From: Anabaenopsis elenkinii CCIBt3563
GTDB taxonomy: Bacteria; Cyanobacteriota; Cyanobacteriia; Cyanobacteriales; Nostocaceae
Length of the DNA stretch: 64,000 nucleotides
Assembly: GCF_015245355.1 (NCBI RefSeq)
Contig: NZ_CP063311.1
Span: forward strand, 1,000 to 64,999
Direction: 5' to 3'
The notes under the pieces are model-generated. The model searched no databases. It saw only the letters and a program-made list of their open reading frames with translations, and was not told where the DNA came from. Numbering within the stretch: position 1 is the first letter of the stretch; every line of letters begins with the position of its first letter. The translations under genes and the position numbers were made by a program. Below are positions 7,967 through 17,165 of the stretch, one piece after another.

Positions 7967-8770
7967 ATGAGTTCTACTTTAGAATTAGTTATCGGCTGGT
8001 TGTATCCTCGACTTATGAGTACCTATGGCGATCGCGGTAATGTGATTACCATCGAACGTCGCGCCCAGTGGCGGGGGTATAATGTGAGGGTAGTTCCCCT
8101 AGACCAAAGTTCGACCGCTGCTGATATTCACAGTGTAGATATTATTGTTGGTGGTGGCGCACAGGACCGCCAGCAAGAAATTGTCATGCGTGATTTACAG
8201 GGCGCAAAAGCGGAGGCTATGGGTGATAAAATTAATAATGGTACACCGGGAGTATTTACCTGTGGTTCTCCCCAACTGTTGGGCAAATATTACGAACCTG
8301 CTTTAGGGAAGCGGATTGAAGGTTTAGGAATCTTTGATTTAGTCTCTGTACATCCGGGGGAAAATACTCAACGCTGTATTGGTAATTTGGTAGTTGAAGT
8401 GACAGCTTCTCGATTAGGGCGGGAATTAGCAGAGATGACCGGAACTAAACCCTATTTAGTGGGTTTTGAGAATCATGGGGGACGGACTCGCCTAGGTGAG
8501 GTGGAAGCTTTGGGGCGTGTGGTCTATGGTTTGGGTAATAATGGTGAAGATGGGACTGAGGGCGCATTTTATCAGAATGCGATCGCCACTTATTCCCACG
8601 GTCCTCTGTTACCTAAAAATCCCTTTGTCGCTGACTGGTTGATCCAAACTGCTTTGCGGCTGAAATATCAACAGGCGATCGCATTGTCTCCACTAGATGA
8701 TAGTCTGGCTTTACAAGGGCGATCGGCAATGTTCAAGCGGTTAAACCTGAGTTTACCACATTCAGTTTAA
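7967..8770 (+). CDS. gatD: Lipid II isoglutaminyl synthase, glutaminase subunit GatD
   Basis: 267 aa class-I-like glutamine amidotransferase that releases ammonia for MurT. Nucleophile C99 lies in VFTCGSPQLLG and catalytic H211 in YSHGPLLPKNP. The N-terminus LVIGWLYPRLMSTYGDRGN and FENHGGRT are hallmarks of the GatD/CobB-CobQ-like branch. The ATG start leaves no upstream extension. murT is the obvious partner but is 3.7 kb upstream with the nuclease, MATE and hypothetical genes between. The stop is followed by a hairpin shared with convergent typA. Confidence 0.92.
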   Translation: MSSTLELVIGWLYPRLMSTYGDRGNVITIERRAQWRGYNVRVVPLDQSSTAADIHSVDIIVGGGAQDRQQEIVMRDLQGAKAEAMGDKINNGTPGVFTCGSPQLLGKYYEPALGKRIEGLGIFDLVSVHPGENTQRCIGNLVVEVTASRLGRELAEMTGTKPYLVGFENHGGRTRLGEVEALGRVVYGLGNNGEDGTEGAFYQNAIATYSHGPLLPKNPFVADWLIQTALRLKYQQAIALSPLDDSLALQGRSAMFKRLNLSLPHSV

Positions 8771-8788
8771 GCATAGATCGAACTTCCC

Positions 8789-8810
8789 AACCCATCCCCA
8801 GGGATGGGTT
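8789..8810. terminator. Shared hairpin between gatD and typA
   Basis: Perfect 10-bp stem AACCCATCCC / GGGATGGGTT with a 2-base gap, between the converging stops at 8770 and 8824. Likely ends transcription from both sides. Confidence 0.6.
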
Positions 8811-8823
8811 AGGGGTGGGGTTC

Positions 8824-10614
8824 TTAACGTTTGGCGAATTTCTTGCTCACTTTCCGTAAACGAATTGATTCGGGTGTGACTTCCACCAATTCATCTGGAC
8901 CAATGTACTCTAAAGCTCTCTCTAAGCTCATTTCTATTGGTGTTTGCAATTGTACCAGTTCATCCCCACCAGAGGCGCGGTGATTGGTTAATTGCTTGGT
9001 TTTACACACATTTAACTCTAAGTCTTGGGGACGATTATGTTCTCCAATAATCATACCTTTATAAACTTTGGTTCCGGGAGTGATAAAGAATGCGCCTCTA
9101 TCTTCTGCGTTTTTCATGGCGTAGAATGTGGAAACACCTTCCTCAAATGCAATCAGAACCCCTTTGTTCCGGGCTTCAATTTCACCGGTGAGGGGACGAT
9201 AATCATGGAAACTGTGGTTCATAATCCCTTCACCACGGGTTAACCGCATAAATTCACCCCGGAAACCAATTAAACCCCGGGCGGGAATGATAAACTCTAG
9301 CAGGGTGCGACCATTCCCAATCACTTGCATATCTTGCATTTCGCCTTTGCGTTGTCCTAGGCGTTCAATACAGCTACCTACTGCATCTTCGGGAACGTCC
9401 AACGCTAGGAGTTCAAAGGGTTCGCAAGGTTGACCGTTGATTTCTCGGTAAATTACCTGTGGTTGAGATACTTGGAACTCGAAACCTTCTCGGCGCATGG
9501 TTTCGATTAAAATCCCCAAGTGCAATTCACCCCGACCGGAAACTTGGAATTTATCCGGGGAGTCAGTTTCTTCTACTCGTAGGGCGACGTTAGTTTCTAA
9601 TTCACGCAACAGGCGATCGCGTACTTGTCTGGATGTTACCAGTTTACCTTCTTGACCGGCAAAGGGTGAATCATTGACCCAGAAAGTCATTTGTAAAGTG
9701 GGTTCATCCACTTTAATTAAAGGTAAAGCTTGGGGTTCGTTGGGGTCTGTAATGGTCTCCCCAATATAAGCATCACCAAAACCAGATACTGCCACAATAT
9801 AACCCGCGGTGGCTTCTTCCATTTCCACCCGCTTGAGTCCTTCAAATCCCATTAATTTGGTAATTTTGGACTTGACAATAGTACCATCTTCCTTTACCAA
9901 AGCCGCCTGTTGTCCAGTGCGGATAGTACCATTATGGATTCTACCAATCACAATCCGTCCCAGATATTCCGAATAATCTAGGGTGGTGACTTGCAATTGT
10001 AGAGGTTTGTTAATATCCCCTACAGGAGGTGGAACGTGTTGCAGAATGGCATTAAATAGAGGCTGCATATCTACCGCTTCCCCTTCCATGGTTTCCTTGG
10101 CGTAACCGCCCATACCGGAAGCAAATAGATAGGTAAAATCACATTGGTCTTCATCTGCACCTAATTCTAGGAACAGGTCTAAAACCTTATCTACAGCCAC
10201 ATGGGGATCACCCTGGGATCGGTCAATTTTGTTAATCACCACAATGGGGCGCAGTCCCTTTTCTAACGCTTTTTTCAATACAAAGCGTGTCTGGGGCATA
10301 GGACCCTCATTAGCATCTACAATTAACAAACAACCATCCACCATACCGAGTACCCGTTCCACTTCGCCGCCAAAGTCGGCGTGTCCGGGGGTATCCACAA
10401 TGTTAATTAATGTCTCTTTGTAGCGAACAGCCGTATTTTTAGAGAGAATGGTAATACCCCGCTCCCGTTCTAGGGCGTTGGAGTCCATGACACAATCCGG
10501 AACGTCTTCACCTTCTCGGAAAATACCAGATTGTTTGAGGAGCGCATCAACCAGGGTAGTTTTGCCGTGGTCAACGTGGGCGATGATGGCGACGTTGCGA
10601 ATTGGGAGCGTCAT
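8824..10614 (-). CDS. typA: Ribosome-associated translational GTPase TypA/BipA
   Basis: 596 aa from the ATG at 10614, the usual family length. A TTG 48 bases upstream extends the frame but adds a non-conserved leader and is rejected. G1 AHVDHGKTT, switch G2 [17 protein letters not shown] (G3) and NKIDR (G4) form the EF-Tu-like G domain, followed by the beta barrel, EF-G-like domains III/V and the BipA C-terminal domain with [13 protein letters not shown]. It acts on 70S ribosomes in stress and assembly. Single gene, convergent with gatD. Confidence 0.96.
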   Translation of the reverse strand: MTLPIRNVAIIAHVDHGKTTLVDALLKQSGIFREGEDVPDCVMDSNALERERGITILSKNTAVRYKETLINIVDTPGHADFGGEVERVLGMVDGCLLIVDANEGPMPQTRFVLKKALEKGLRPIVVINKIDRSQGDPHVAVDKVLDLFLELGADEDQCDFTYLFASGMGGYAKETMEGEAVDMQPLFNAILQHVPPPVGDINKPLQLQVTTLDYSEYLGRIVIGRIHNGTIRTGQQAALVKEDGTIVKSKITKLMGFEGLKRVEMEEATAGYIVAVSGFGDAYIGETITDPNEPQALPLIKVDEPTLQMTFWVNDSPFAGQEGKLVTSRQVRDRLLRELETNVALRVEETDSPDKFQVSGRGELHLGILIETMRREGFEFQVSQPQVIYREINGQPCEPFELLALDVPEDAVGSCIERLGQRKGEMQDMQVIGNGRTLLEFIIPARGLIGFRGEFMRLTRGEGIMNHSFHDYRPLTGEIEARNKGVLIAFEEGVSTFYAMKNAEDRGAFFITPGTKVYKGMIIGEHNRPQDLELNVCKTKQLTNHRASGGDELVQLQTPIEMSLERALEYIGPDELVEVTPESIRLRKVSKKFAKR

Positions 10615-10830
10615 AGGAGCTTTTAGTGAACTCAAGAGGGGGTTTTCAGTTTTCAATGTCAATACCGAGTCGCTCTAACAGAACTATTGTTAATTAGCAA
10701 CTTCTGTAAAGAACCTTTAATAATTCTAGCTTAATTGTCACAATTCCGGGGGGTTTTCTGTAAACTTCTCCAGAAATAAATATTTTCCTCCCTAGTTTAT
10801 CTATCAATCGCGTCTTAATTAACACCAAAT

Positions 10831-11055
10831 TTATTTAACTTGCAACCAGCTAAATATCTCTCTTACCTCTAACCGCCAATCTTTTAACACATCAAGCACA
10901 GGTAATATATCAGTATTGTATTTGACCTCTGGTAATTGCTGAGGTTGAAATACCATCACGGATTTATCATTAGGGTCAATAAACCAACCTAATTTAGTCC
11001 CCTGCTGCATACAAAAAATAATTTTATTAATTACCGGAACTTGGCGGGAGCGTGA
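10831..11055 (-). pseudogene. C-terminal remnant of a Uma2 family endonuclease
   Basis: Reading the minus strand upstream from a TAA at 10831-10833 gives an open frame containing SRSRQVPVINK, GTKLGWFIDP, then FQPQQLPE and a terminal LFSWL-like FSWLQVK. This is the second half of the PD-(D/E)xK Uma2 (DUF820) fold, including the GWxIDP strand. The frame runs into the left end of the TnpB element at about 11055, and the N-terminal half with the catalytic Asp is not found on the other side of the element. Too short to function. Confidence 0.8.
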
Positions 11056-11129
11056 AAGCCCCTGAGAAGCAGCAACGCAGTTGCGTACTTCGTGCTTTAG
11101 ACAGGGGATGAAACGCGACTTGGCAGGCT

Positions 11130-11276
11130 TCAGTCTGCTGTGTCCCCTTCGAGTTTTAGGCTATCAATCCAATCTTCAATCAAAGCAGTGATGGTTTTAT
11201 CCTTCTGAGCAGCATATAAATAAAGTTTATTTCTTCTCCGCTCAGATAGACGTATTGTTAATGTTTTTCCCTTCAT
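11130..11276 (-). CDS. Small ribbon-helix-helix protein inside the TnpB element
   Basis: 48 aa from the ATG at 11276 (another in-frame ATG lies at 11285). A basic beta strand KTLTIRLSERRRNKL leads into helices AAQKDKTITALIEDWIDSL, the CopG/Arc ribbon-helix-helix pattern. It is divergent from tnpB, with the two starts about 55 bases apart, so it could repress its own and the tnpB promoter. RHH proteins usually act as dimeric DNA-binding repressors or antitoxins. Function here is inferred from fold and position only. Confidence 0.7.
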   Translation of the reverse strand: MKGKTLTIRLSERRRNKLYLYAAQKDKTITALIEDWIDSLKLEGDTAD

Positions 11277-11331
11277 AAGTGACATACATTGTTAGTATTT
11301 AATGTTAGTATATATCAAGGAGGTGAAAACA

Positions 11332-12630
11332 ATGTATGGATGTCAGCAAAACTTAGTTAACCCAGATAATGAACTTAGAGCAGTCCTTGAGTTTATTTGC
11401 TCAGAGTCCCATAAACTGACAAATTGTGGTATCTACTACGCTCGTCAGTTATATTTCAAAACTAGGAAGTTGATTGGTAAGTATGATCTAGAGAAAGTGT
11501 ATAAAACCAATAAACACTATCAAGTTTTGTACTCTCAAGCAGCACAACAAATTTTGAGGTCTGTAGCAGAATCATTTAAGTCTTATAAAGAATTAGATAA
11601 GAGGTACAGCAAAGGTGAATTGCATTTTAAGCCCAAGCTACCGAAATATCGTAAAGGTGTAGGGTATGCACTCGTGACTTATCCCAAGCAAGCATTGAAA
11701 CTTGTTGGTGATCATATAAAAATACCGCTGGGTAGTACTGTTAAACGTTGGTTTAAACTTGATAGTTTCTTGCTGCCGATGCCTTCAAACCTAAAGTTTG
11801 CAGATATTAAGGAATTAAGAATACTACCAAGAAACCGATGCTTTTATGCTGAATTTGTCTATGAGCAAAAGTCATCACCAAAAATTAATTTTAATCCCCA
11901 GTATGCTCTAGCTATTGACCCCGGCATCAACAACTGGTTAAGCTGTGTTTCTAATACTGGAACTAGTTTTATTGTTGATGGACGCAAAATTAAATCTCTT
12001 AACCAATGGTATAACAAGCGTATTGCGACCTTAAAGGAAGGTAAACCACAAGGATACTGGGATGAACAACTAGCCCATATCACAGAAAAGCGTAACCGAC
12101 AAGTGAGAGATGCTGTAAATAAAGCAGCTAGATTAGTTGTTGACTACTGCATTAAATACAAAATTGGTACAGTTGTTTTTGGGTGGAATCAAGGACAGAG
12201 ACAAGAAGCAAAGTTGGGTAAAACAACTCAATCTTTTGTACAAATACCAACAGCTAAATTAAAGGAACGAGTTAAACAACTGTGCGAATACTACAGCATC
12301 AAATTTGTTGAAACTGAAGAGTCCTACACCAGTAAAGCTAGTTTTTTAGATGGTGACTTTCTACCTATTTTCGGCGCAAAACCTGAAGGGTGGACACCAA
12401 GTGGAAAACGAGTAAAACGTGGAATTTATTGCACTGGTGCAGGTAAATTAATCAACGCTGATTTGAATGGTGCTGCGAATATTCTTCGCAAAGTAGAGAC
12501 ACAACTAGATTTAAATCTGGTCAAGGTCTGTAGGCGAGTTTTGACCCTCGCTACCAGATATCGCATCTGGGAAACCAAAACTAAAAAGCGGAGGGAAGCG
12601 GCTTTAGCCCTTCTTGTAGCAACAGTTTAG
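11332..12630 (+). CDS. tnpB: TnpB-like RNA-guided nuclease homologue with altered RuvC site
   Basis: 432 aa from the ATG at 11332, placed 5 bases after a near-perfect AAGGAGGTGA ribosome site; the earlier in-frame ATG at 11302 lies upstream of that site. RuvC-I is IDPGINN (D196) and RuvC-III is NADLNGAANI (D377). At RuvC-II the expected Val-Glu-Asp is VVFGWNQG, with Gly284 where the glutamate should be. The usual CxxC...CxxC zinc ribbon between RuvC-II and III is also absent, replaced by FVETEESYTSKASFLDGD, which offers alternative acidic residues (E327, E329, E330). Either inactive or one of the TnpB lineages with a relocated glutamate. Family members cut DNA at sites set by a right-end RNA. 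Confidence 0.88.
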   Translation: MYGCQQNLVNPDNELRAVLEFICSESHKLTNCGIYYARQLYFKTRKLIGKYDLEKVYKTNKHYQVLYSQAAQQILRSVAESFKSYKELDKRYSKGELHFKPKLPKYRKGVGYALVTYPKQALKLVGDHIKIPLGSTVKRWFKLDSFLLPMPSNLKFADIKELRILPRNRCFYAEFVYEQKSSPKINFNPQYALAIDPGINNWLSCVSNTGTSFIVDGRKIKSLNQWYNKRIATLKEGKPQGYWDEQLAHITEKRNRQVRDAVNKAARLVVDYCIKYKIGTVVFGWNQGQRQEAKLGKTTQSFVQIPTAKLKERVKQLCEYYSIKFVETEESYTSKASFLDGDFLPIFGAKPEGWTPSGKRVKRGIYCTGAGKLINADLNGAANILRKVETQLDLNLVKVCRRVLTLATRYRIWETKTKKRREAALALLVATV

Positions 12631-12663
12631 AATCCCCGTCCATTTATGGCGGGGAGAGGTCAA
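12631..12663 (+). ncRNA. Right end / putative 3' part of omegaRNA (reRNA)
   Basis: Directly follows the tnpB stop and folds as CCCCGTCC-atttat-GGCGGGG (one bulge), then GAGGTCAA. In characterised TnpB elements the guide RNA scaffold spans the 3' end of tnpB and this right-end hairpin, and the guide begins just outside the element. By that rule the guide would start in CTGGTAAACCCC at about 12664. Extent is inferred. Confidence 0.5.
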
Positions 12664-12676
12664 CTGGTAAACCCCA

Positions 12677-15013
12677 CTACATAGCAAGGTCATAAATTTT
12701 CTGTTTTAATTCTTGCAAAATTTGTAAATAATTCTGCTTACCGCCAAAAATATTAATGATCTCTAAGGGAGTACCTAAATCACTGATTGGTTTAACTTTC
12801 AACACATCCAGAGTTTCAATATCCTCAACTCCCCGATCAGCGTACTTATCTAACAAAGCATTTAAAACCATTCTGGCTTGTTCCCCATACCTGCTAAAGT
12901 AGTTACCCTTGCGGACATTGTTCGCTCTTTCCTTGCGTGTCAGTGGTGGTTGGTCAAAGACCACATGACAAATTAAATCTAAGGGGTCAAAATCCTGACC
13001 AATCTCTTTTTCTAAGGCTTCCCAAAGTACACCCAATTCTTGTAACTCCTGAATAATCGCCTGTTTCTGCTGACTAGAGCGCCATTTTTTTAAGAAAACA
13101 TCTAATGAGGCGTACTCCTGAGTTACTGTTTTGCGAGTATAATCTTTAATTGATTCTGTAATTAGCTTACCGTCTTTACCGTAGTATTGCTCTCTAATCA
13201 CAGCAACGGCGACTTCTTCATCTGCAACTACATACTTTTGTCGCTTCTGCTTGGGGATAATTTCACCATCATCTATGATTTGCTCATCATCCCCATGATC
13301 AGGGGGATTAATTGGGTCACCGGATTTGGGTTGATAAATTTGTACAGGTTCACCATCAAAGTCAGGGTCAGCAAATAACTGGGTTGCTTTCTTAAAATCT
13401 ATAATGGTGAAGAACATTTTACCGTAGTCTTCATCAATGCGAGTTCCCCGCCCAACAATCTGCTTAAATTTAGTCATAGACAGGATGCGCTGATCTAAAA
13501 CAATCAACTTGCAAGTTTTAGCATCAACACCGGTGGTGAGTAACTCAGAGGTGGTAACAATGGTGGGATATTTACTTTCTGGGTTGATAAAATTATCTAA
13601 TTCTGCCTTACCTTGAGCATCATCCCCAGTAATTCGCATAATGTAGCGACTATTCTCGGCGACTAAATCAGTATTTTCATTCACCAATGCTACCCGCATC
13701 CGTTCCGCGTGGTCCGTGGTTTCACAAAAAATGATAGTTTTGGCAAAGCGATCGCTGGATTTGAGATAATCAGAAATTATCCGCCCTACTAACTCAGTGC
13801 GCTTCTCTAACACCAGGGTTTTATCAAAATCTTGCTGATTAAATATCTGGTCGGGAATTTCTTTACCGTATTTATCCCGTTGTCCTGGTTGCGGTTTCCA
13901 TCCACTCAAGTCTAGATCAAAATCAATGCGAATTACTTTATAAGGAGCTAAAAAGCCATCTTCAATCCCTTGTTTCAGGGAATAGGTAAAAACTGGGTCA
14001 CCAAAATAATCAATATTAGAAACTTCCACTGTTTCCCTGGGGGTAGCTGTCAAGCCAATCTGGGTAGCGTTGCTAAAATAGGTTAAAATATCTCGCCATG
14101 CTGAATCCTCATTGGCGCTTCCCCGATGACACTCATCTATTATAATTAGGTCAAAAAAATCTGGAGAAAATTGGCGATAAATGTTTTTCGCTGCTTCATT
14201 TCCCGTCACTGCTTGATATAGGGAAAGATAAATTTCGTAGGATTTATCTACCTGTCGCTGCTTAATTTTCGTCATTTTTGAGCCAAAGGGTTTAAAATCA
14301 TTGACTCTAGTTTGATCAATTAAAATGTTGCGGTCTGCTAAAAACAGAATACGCTTTTTTGCTCCCGACTTCCACAACCGCCAAATAATTTGAAAAGCTG
14401 TAAAAGTTTTACCTGTACCCGTGGCCATGACTAACAAAATCCGGTTTTGTCCTTTGGCGATCGCCTCAATTGTGCGGTTAATAGCAATCTGTTGATAATA
14501 GCGGGGTTGTTTTTGATCAGGACTGGGGTAGTAATCTTGGGAAATAATCCCCTGAATTTCCCAGTCAATCCCCTTCCAATTACAGTATTTTTGCCAAAGG
14601 TCTTGCGGTGTGGGGAACTGGTCAAGGGGTATTTCTCGCTCTCGCTGTCCCTGGGTCGTAGTGCGATCGCACATCATAAAAGCGTCCCCATTAGAACTAA
14701 AGATGAATGGGACATCAATTAATTCACCAGTGGCGATCGCCTGTTGCATTCCCGCGCTAACACTGTGATTATTATCCTTAGCCTCAATCACAGCTAGTGG
14801 TACACCGGGTTTGTAATACAGCACATAATCTGCGCGTTTTTGTTTACCGCGAATAGCAAGCTTACCCTTAACAATCACCCTCCCCTTTGTCAGCGTTACT
14901 TCCTCTCGAATCTGAGTATTGATATTCCATCCCTGATTCACTAAAGCTGGTGTGATGTACTTTGTACAGATATCACGCTCACTTAAAGATTTCTTATCAA
15001 TAGCTTCTGACAT
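12677..15013 (-). CDS. hsdR: Type I restriction enzyme R subunit (EcoEI-like), orphan
   Basis: 778 aa motor/nuclease subunit of a type I restriction system. The N-terminal PD-(D/E)xK nuclease has D62 and E77-A-K79 (IEAK). The superfamily 2 helicase core follows: Walker A ATGTGKT (197-203), DECH (293-296), LTATP (321-325), and motif [12 protein letters not shown]. An EcoEI_R_C domain fills the last 200 residues. No hsdM or hsdS is seen on either side; neighbours are the TnpB element and a Uma2 gene. It needs M and S partners from elsewhere, or serves as a stand-alone helicase-nuclease. Confidence 0.92.
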   Translation of the reverse strand: MSEAIDKKSLSERDICTKYITPALVNQGWNINTQIREEVTLTKGRVIVKGKLAIRGKQKRADYVLYYKPGVPLAVIEAKDNNHSVSAGMQQAIATGELIDVPFIFSSNGDAFMMCDRTTTQGQREREIPLDQFPTPQDLWQKYCNWKGIDWEIQGIISQDYYPSPDQKQPRYYQQIAINRTIEAIAKGQNRILLVMATGTGKTFTAFQIIWRLWKSGAKKRILFLADRNILIDQTRVNDFKPFGSKMTKIKQRQVDKSYEIYLSLYQAVTGNEAAKNIYRQFSPDFFDLIIIDECHRGSANEDSAWRDILTYFSNATQIGLTATPRETVEVSNIDYFGDPVFTYSLKQGIEDGFLAPYKVIRIDFDLDLSGWKPQPGQRDKYGKEIPDQIFNQQDFDKTLVLEKRTELVGRIISDYLKSSDRFAKTIIFCETTDHAERMRVALVNENTDLVAENSRYIMRITGDDAQGKAELDNFINPESKYPTIVTTSELLTTGVDAKTCKLIVLDQRILSMTKFKQIVGRGTRIDEDYGKMFFTIIDFKKATQLFADPDFDGEPVQIYQPKSGDPINPPDHGDDEQIIDDGEIIPKQKRQKYVVADEEVAVAVIREQYYGKDGKLITESIKDYTRKTVTQEYASLDVFLKKWRSSQQKQAIIQELQELGVLWEALEKEIGQDFDPLDLICHVVFDQPPLTRKERANNVRKGNYFSRYGEQARMVLNALLDKYADRGVEDIETLDVLKVKPISDLGTPLEIINIFGGKQNYLQILQELKQKIYDLAM

Positions 15014-15149
15014 AAAAGGTTCGCTGAAACTCTAGGTGTGTCAACACAAAAATACACAACCTCAGTATACAAGATTGGGTATGTCACCTTGATGCAATAT
15101 TTCCACCAATATTTCCACCATTATTCCAACCACAACCGCTCACCCTCTC

Positions 15150-15731
15150 CTAATTGAACCGAAGACTGGGGGAGACCAAGATTTGATTAACGGTAATGTT
15201 TACATCTGGTAGGGCGAGAATTGTTAAATTTTGACCAGCGGTGAATTTTCGCCTCAGCTGATAACCTGTATCTGTGGGTTGTTGATAAACTTCGACAGTT
15301 TGTGAGTTAATATCTACTAACCAAACTTCCATGATCTTTGCTTGTGCATATAAGGGGATTTTCTCCTCTCGGTCATACATGAGAGTGGAATCACTCACCT
15401 CAATTAACAAAAAAATATCCTCAGATTGGGGGTGTGCGGTTTCATAAAAATCATCTCGGTGTTTGAGTAATGCCACATCTGGCTGAGGTTCTGAGTTATT
15501 ATTTAATACAACGGGATTTTGAGCAGCAACTATCACCTGTTTCCCTAACAACTGCACCAACAAATTCACTAGTCGATTTACACAAGCTGCGTGTTTTGTC
15601 CCAATGGGCGACATCTCCAGAATTTCTCCCCGGATCAGTTCTACTCGGTCATTCTCTGTGAGAATTTCCGACTCAACCATTTTGTGATATTCCTCAACTG
15701 TAAATTTCCGTCTTAGCAATTGCACAGACAT
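15150..15731 (-). CDS. Uma2 family (DUF820) endonuclease-fold protein
   Basis: 193 aa, full length for the family, very numerous in cyanobacteria. The PD-(D/E)xK core is visible: RVELIRGEILEMSPIG with the first Glu, EPQPDVALL with the catalytic Asp, and LLIEVSDSTLMYDREEKIPLYA with the second Glu and tail helix, then EVWLVDI. Substrate and role are unknown for most members. It lies upstream of hsdR in the same direction with a 136-bp gap, and a truncated paralogue lies at 10831-11055. Confidence 0.88.
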   Translation of the reverse strand: MSVQLLRRKFTVEEYHKMVESEILTENDRVELIRGEILEMSPIGTKHAACVNRLVNLLVQLLGKQVIVAAQNPVVLNNNSEPQPDVALLKHRDDFYETAHPQSEDIFLLIEVSDSTLMYDREEKIPLYAQAKIMEVWLVDINSQTVEVYQQPTDTGYQLRRKFTAGQNLTILALPDVNITVNQILVSPSLRFN

Positions 15732-15794
15732 GATTACCTCGGCTTTTTCGCCAGAAGATGATTAACAAATAAATGTAACAAAATCATATAAATA

Positions 15795-15867
15795 TGGAGC
15801 TAAGCGGATTCGAACCGCTGACCCCCTCAATGCCATTGAGATGCGCTACCAACTGCGCTATAGCCCC
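15795..15867 (-). tRNA. tRNA-Ala (anticodon GGC)
   Basis: Minus-strand cloverleaf of 73 nt: acceptor GGGGCTA/TAGCTCC (one G-T) with discriminator A, anticodon loop ATGGCAT in stem TCTCA/TGAGG giving GGC, and T-stem AGCGG/CCGCT with loop TTCGAAT. CCA is not encoded. Confidence 0.95.
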
Positions 15868-15949
15868 GAGTCATGCTTTATTATAATCCCTGAAGATTTG
15901 AGTTTTGTCAAGGTGGATTTATGATTAATCTCTAATTCTTCAGGATATT

Positions 15950-16141
15950 TTAAGACAATTGTAACAAATATGTCATACAATGCCCCATCAGAAAATAAAC
16001 AACTAACATAGCCGCCGCCGCCATGGCTACCAGACCACCAGCCAGCATTAAGGAAAACTCTTTATGCTGTACGGCTTTTTCCATCAGATGCAGGGACCAC
16101 GCTACTAGTGCGATGTCAAATAATAAAATCACAACCAACAT
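15950..16141 (-). CDS. Small two-helix membrane protein
   Basis: 63 aa with two hydrophobic helices (about 2-18 and 32-52) joined by a short charged loop (EKAVQHKEF) and an Ala/Met-rich second helix. No known family recognised. An ATG start with only a weak purine-rich site upstream. Stands between tRNA-Ala and hisF on the same strand. The membrane pattern on this strand argues for a real gene. Confidence 0.5.
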   Translation of the reverse strand: MLVVILLFDIALVAWSLHLMEKAVQHKEFSLMLAGGLVAMAAAAMLVVYFLMGHCMTYLLQLS

Positions 16142-16249
16142 AATATTTCTTCATATTTATTCATACTTATACACCAATCTTAACACTATTTCAGGTAACT
16201 GGATGGAACTTATGATAAATCTGGTAAAATTTCCCCCTAATTTCTACCA

Positions 16250-17023
16250 TTAGGATGATAACCTGACTGGTACTGAGCGATCGCGTAAATACTCCTTAAT
16301 TTCTGCCACACTTAACTGCCCATAATGTAGTAATGATGCGAGTAACGCCGCTTCCGCCTTCCCCTCAGTTAATGCGGTATAGATGTGCTCACAATTACCA
16401 GCACCACCGGAAGCAATCACAGGGACTTGTACAGATTCCGCAATCGCCTGGGTCAGCGCTAAATCATAGCCAGCTTGAGTTCCGTCGGCATCCATACTCG
16501 TCACTAATAATTCTCCTGCGCCGCGCTTTTCAACCTCCTGTGCCCAAAGTAAGGCATCTAAACCAGTATTTTCCCTCCCCCCGCGGACGTAGACATCCCA
16601 GCCCGGATTTTCGGGGGAAATTCTGCGCCTGGCATCAATAGCAACAACTATGCACTGATTACCAAAGCGATCGCTAGCTCGATTAATCAAGTCTGGATCA
16701 CGTACCGCTGCCGAATTAATACTAACCTTATCTGCCCCGGCTCGTAACAAAGCTTTAACATTTTCTAAGGATTGAATCCCACCACCCACGGTCAAAGGAA
16801 TAAACACCTGTTCAGCAGTGCGGTAGACCACATCAATAATCGTGTCCCGGTCTTCATGAGTAGCGGTAATATCCAGAAACACTAACTCATCAGCACCAGC
16901 TTCATTGTAAACCTGAGCCAGTTCCACCGGGTCCCCCGCATCTTTGAGATCGACAAAGTTAACTCCTTTAACAACCCGTCCCGCCTTCACATCTAAGCAG
17001 GGTAAGATTCTTTTAGACAACAT
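16250..17023 (-). CDS. hisF: Imidazole glycerol phosphate synthase cyclase subunit
   Basis: 257 aa (beta/alpha)8 barrel that, with glutaminase HisH, converts PRFAR and ammonia to imidazole glycerol phosphate and AICAR in histidine synthesis. The catalytic pair is D11 (RILPCLD) and D130 (VVAIDARR). Phosphate-binding turns are LTVGGGI and VIASGGAG. Standard length. Divergent from ruvB; hisG lies far away at 57.7 kb, so the his genes are scattered, as is usual in cyanobacteria. Confidence 0.97.
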   Translation of the reverse strand: MLSKRILPCLDVKAGRVVKGVNFVDLKDAGDPVELAQVYNEAGADELVFLDITATHEDRDTIIDVVYRTAEQVFIPLTVGGGIQSLENVKALLRAGADKVSINSAAVRDPDLINRASDRFGNQCIVVAIDARRRISPENPGWDVYVRGGRENTGLDALLWAQEVEKRGAGELLVTSMDADGTQAGYDLALTQAIAESVQVPVIASGGAGNCEHIYTALTEGKAEAALLASLLHYGQLSVAEIKEYLRDRSVPVRLSS

Positions 17024-17165
17024 AATAAATTTTTCACTCCTGGCTAATCATCTGGAATTTAAATTCTAAATTGACCTGTGTAATTCTCAGCAAAAATTTT
17101 TTTTTGCTCTAGCCATGGTGGTTTAATCCTCAAACAGTCCTGAACTCAAGGTTGATAGCTGAATT

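Larger units (their letters stand above)
11056..12663 (+). mobile_element. TnpB-only insertion sequence, IS605/IS1341-like
   Basis: Consists of a left-end structure (CCCCTG 11059-11064 paired with CAGGGG 11102-11107, enclosing CAAC-GCA-GTTG), a divergent small RHH gene, tnpB, and a right-end hairpin (CCCCGTCC / GGCGGGG) at about 12634-12656. No TnpA transposase is present, so it is non-autonomous. It interrupts a Uma2 gene on the left. Exact ends are approximate because this class makes no target duplication. Confidence 0.75.

Noticed and set aside
10615-10662. Longer TypA start at TTG 10662
   Set aside because: The extra 16 residues are not conserved in the family and an ATG fits the normal start.
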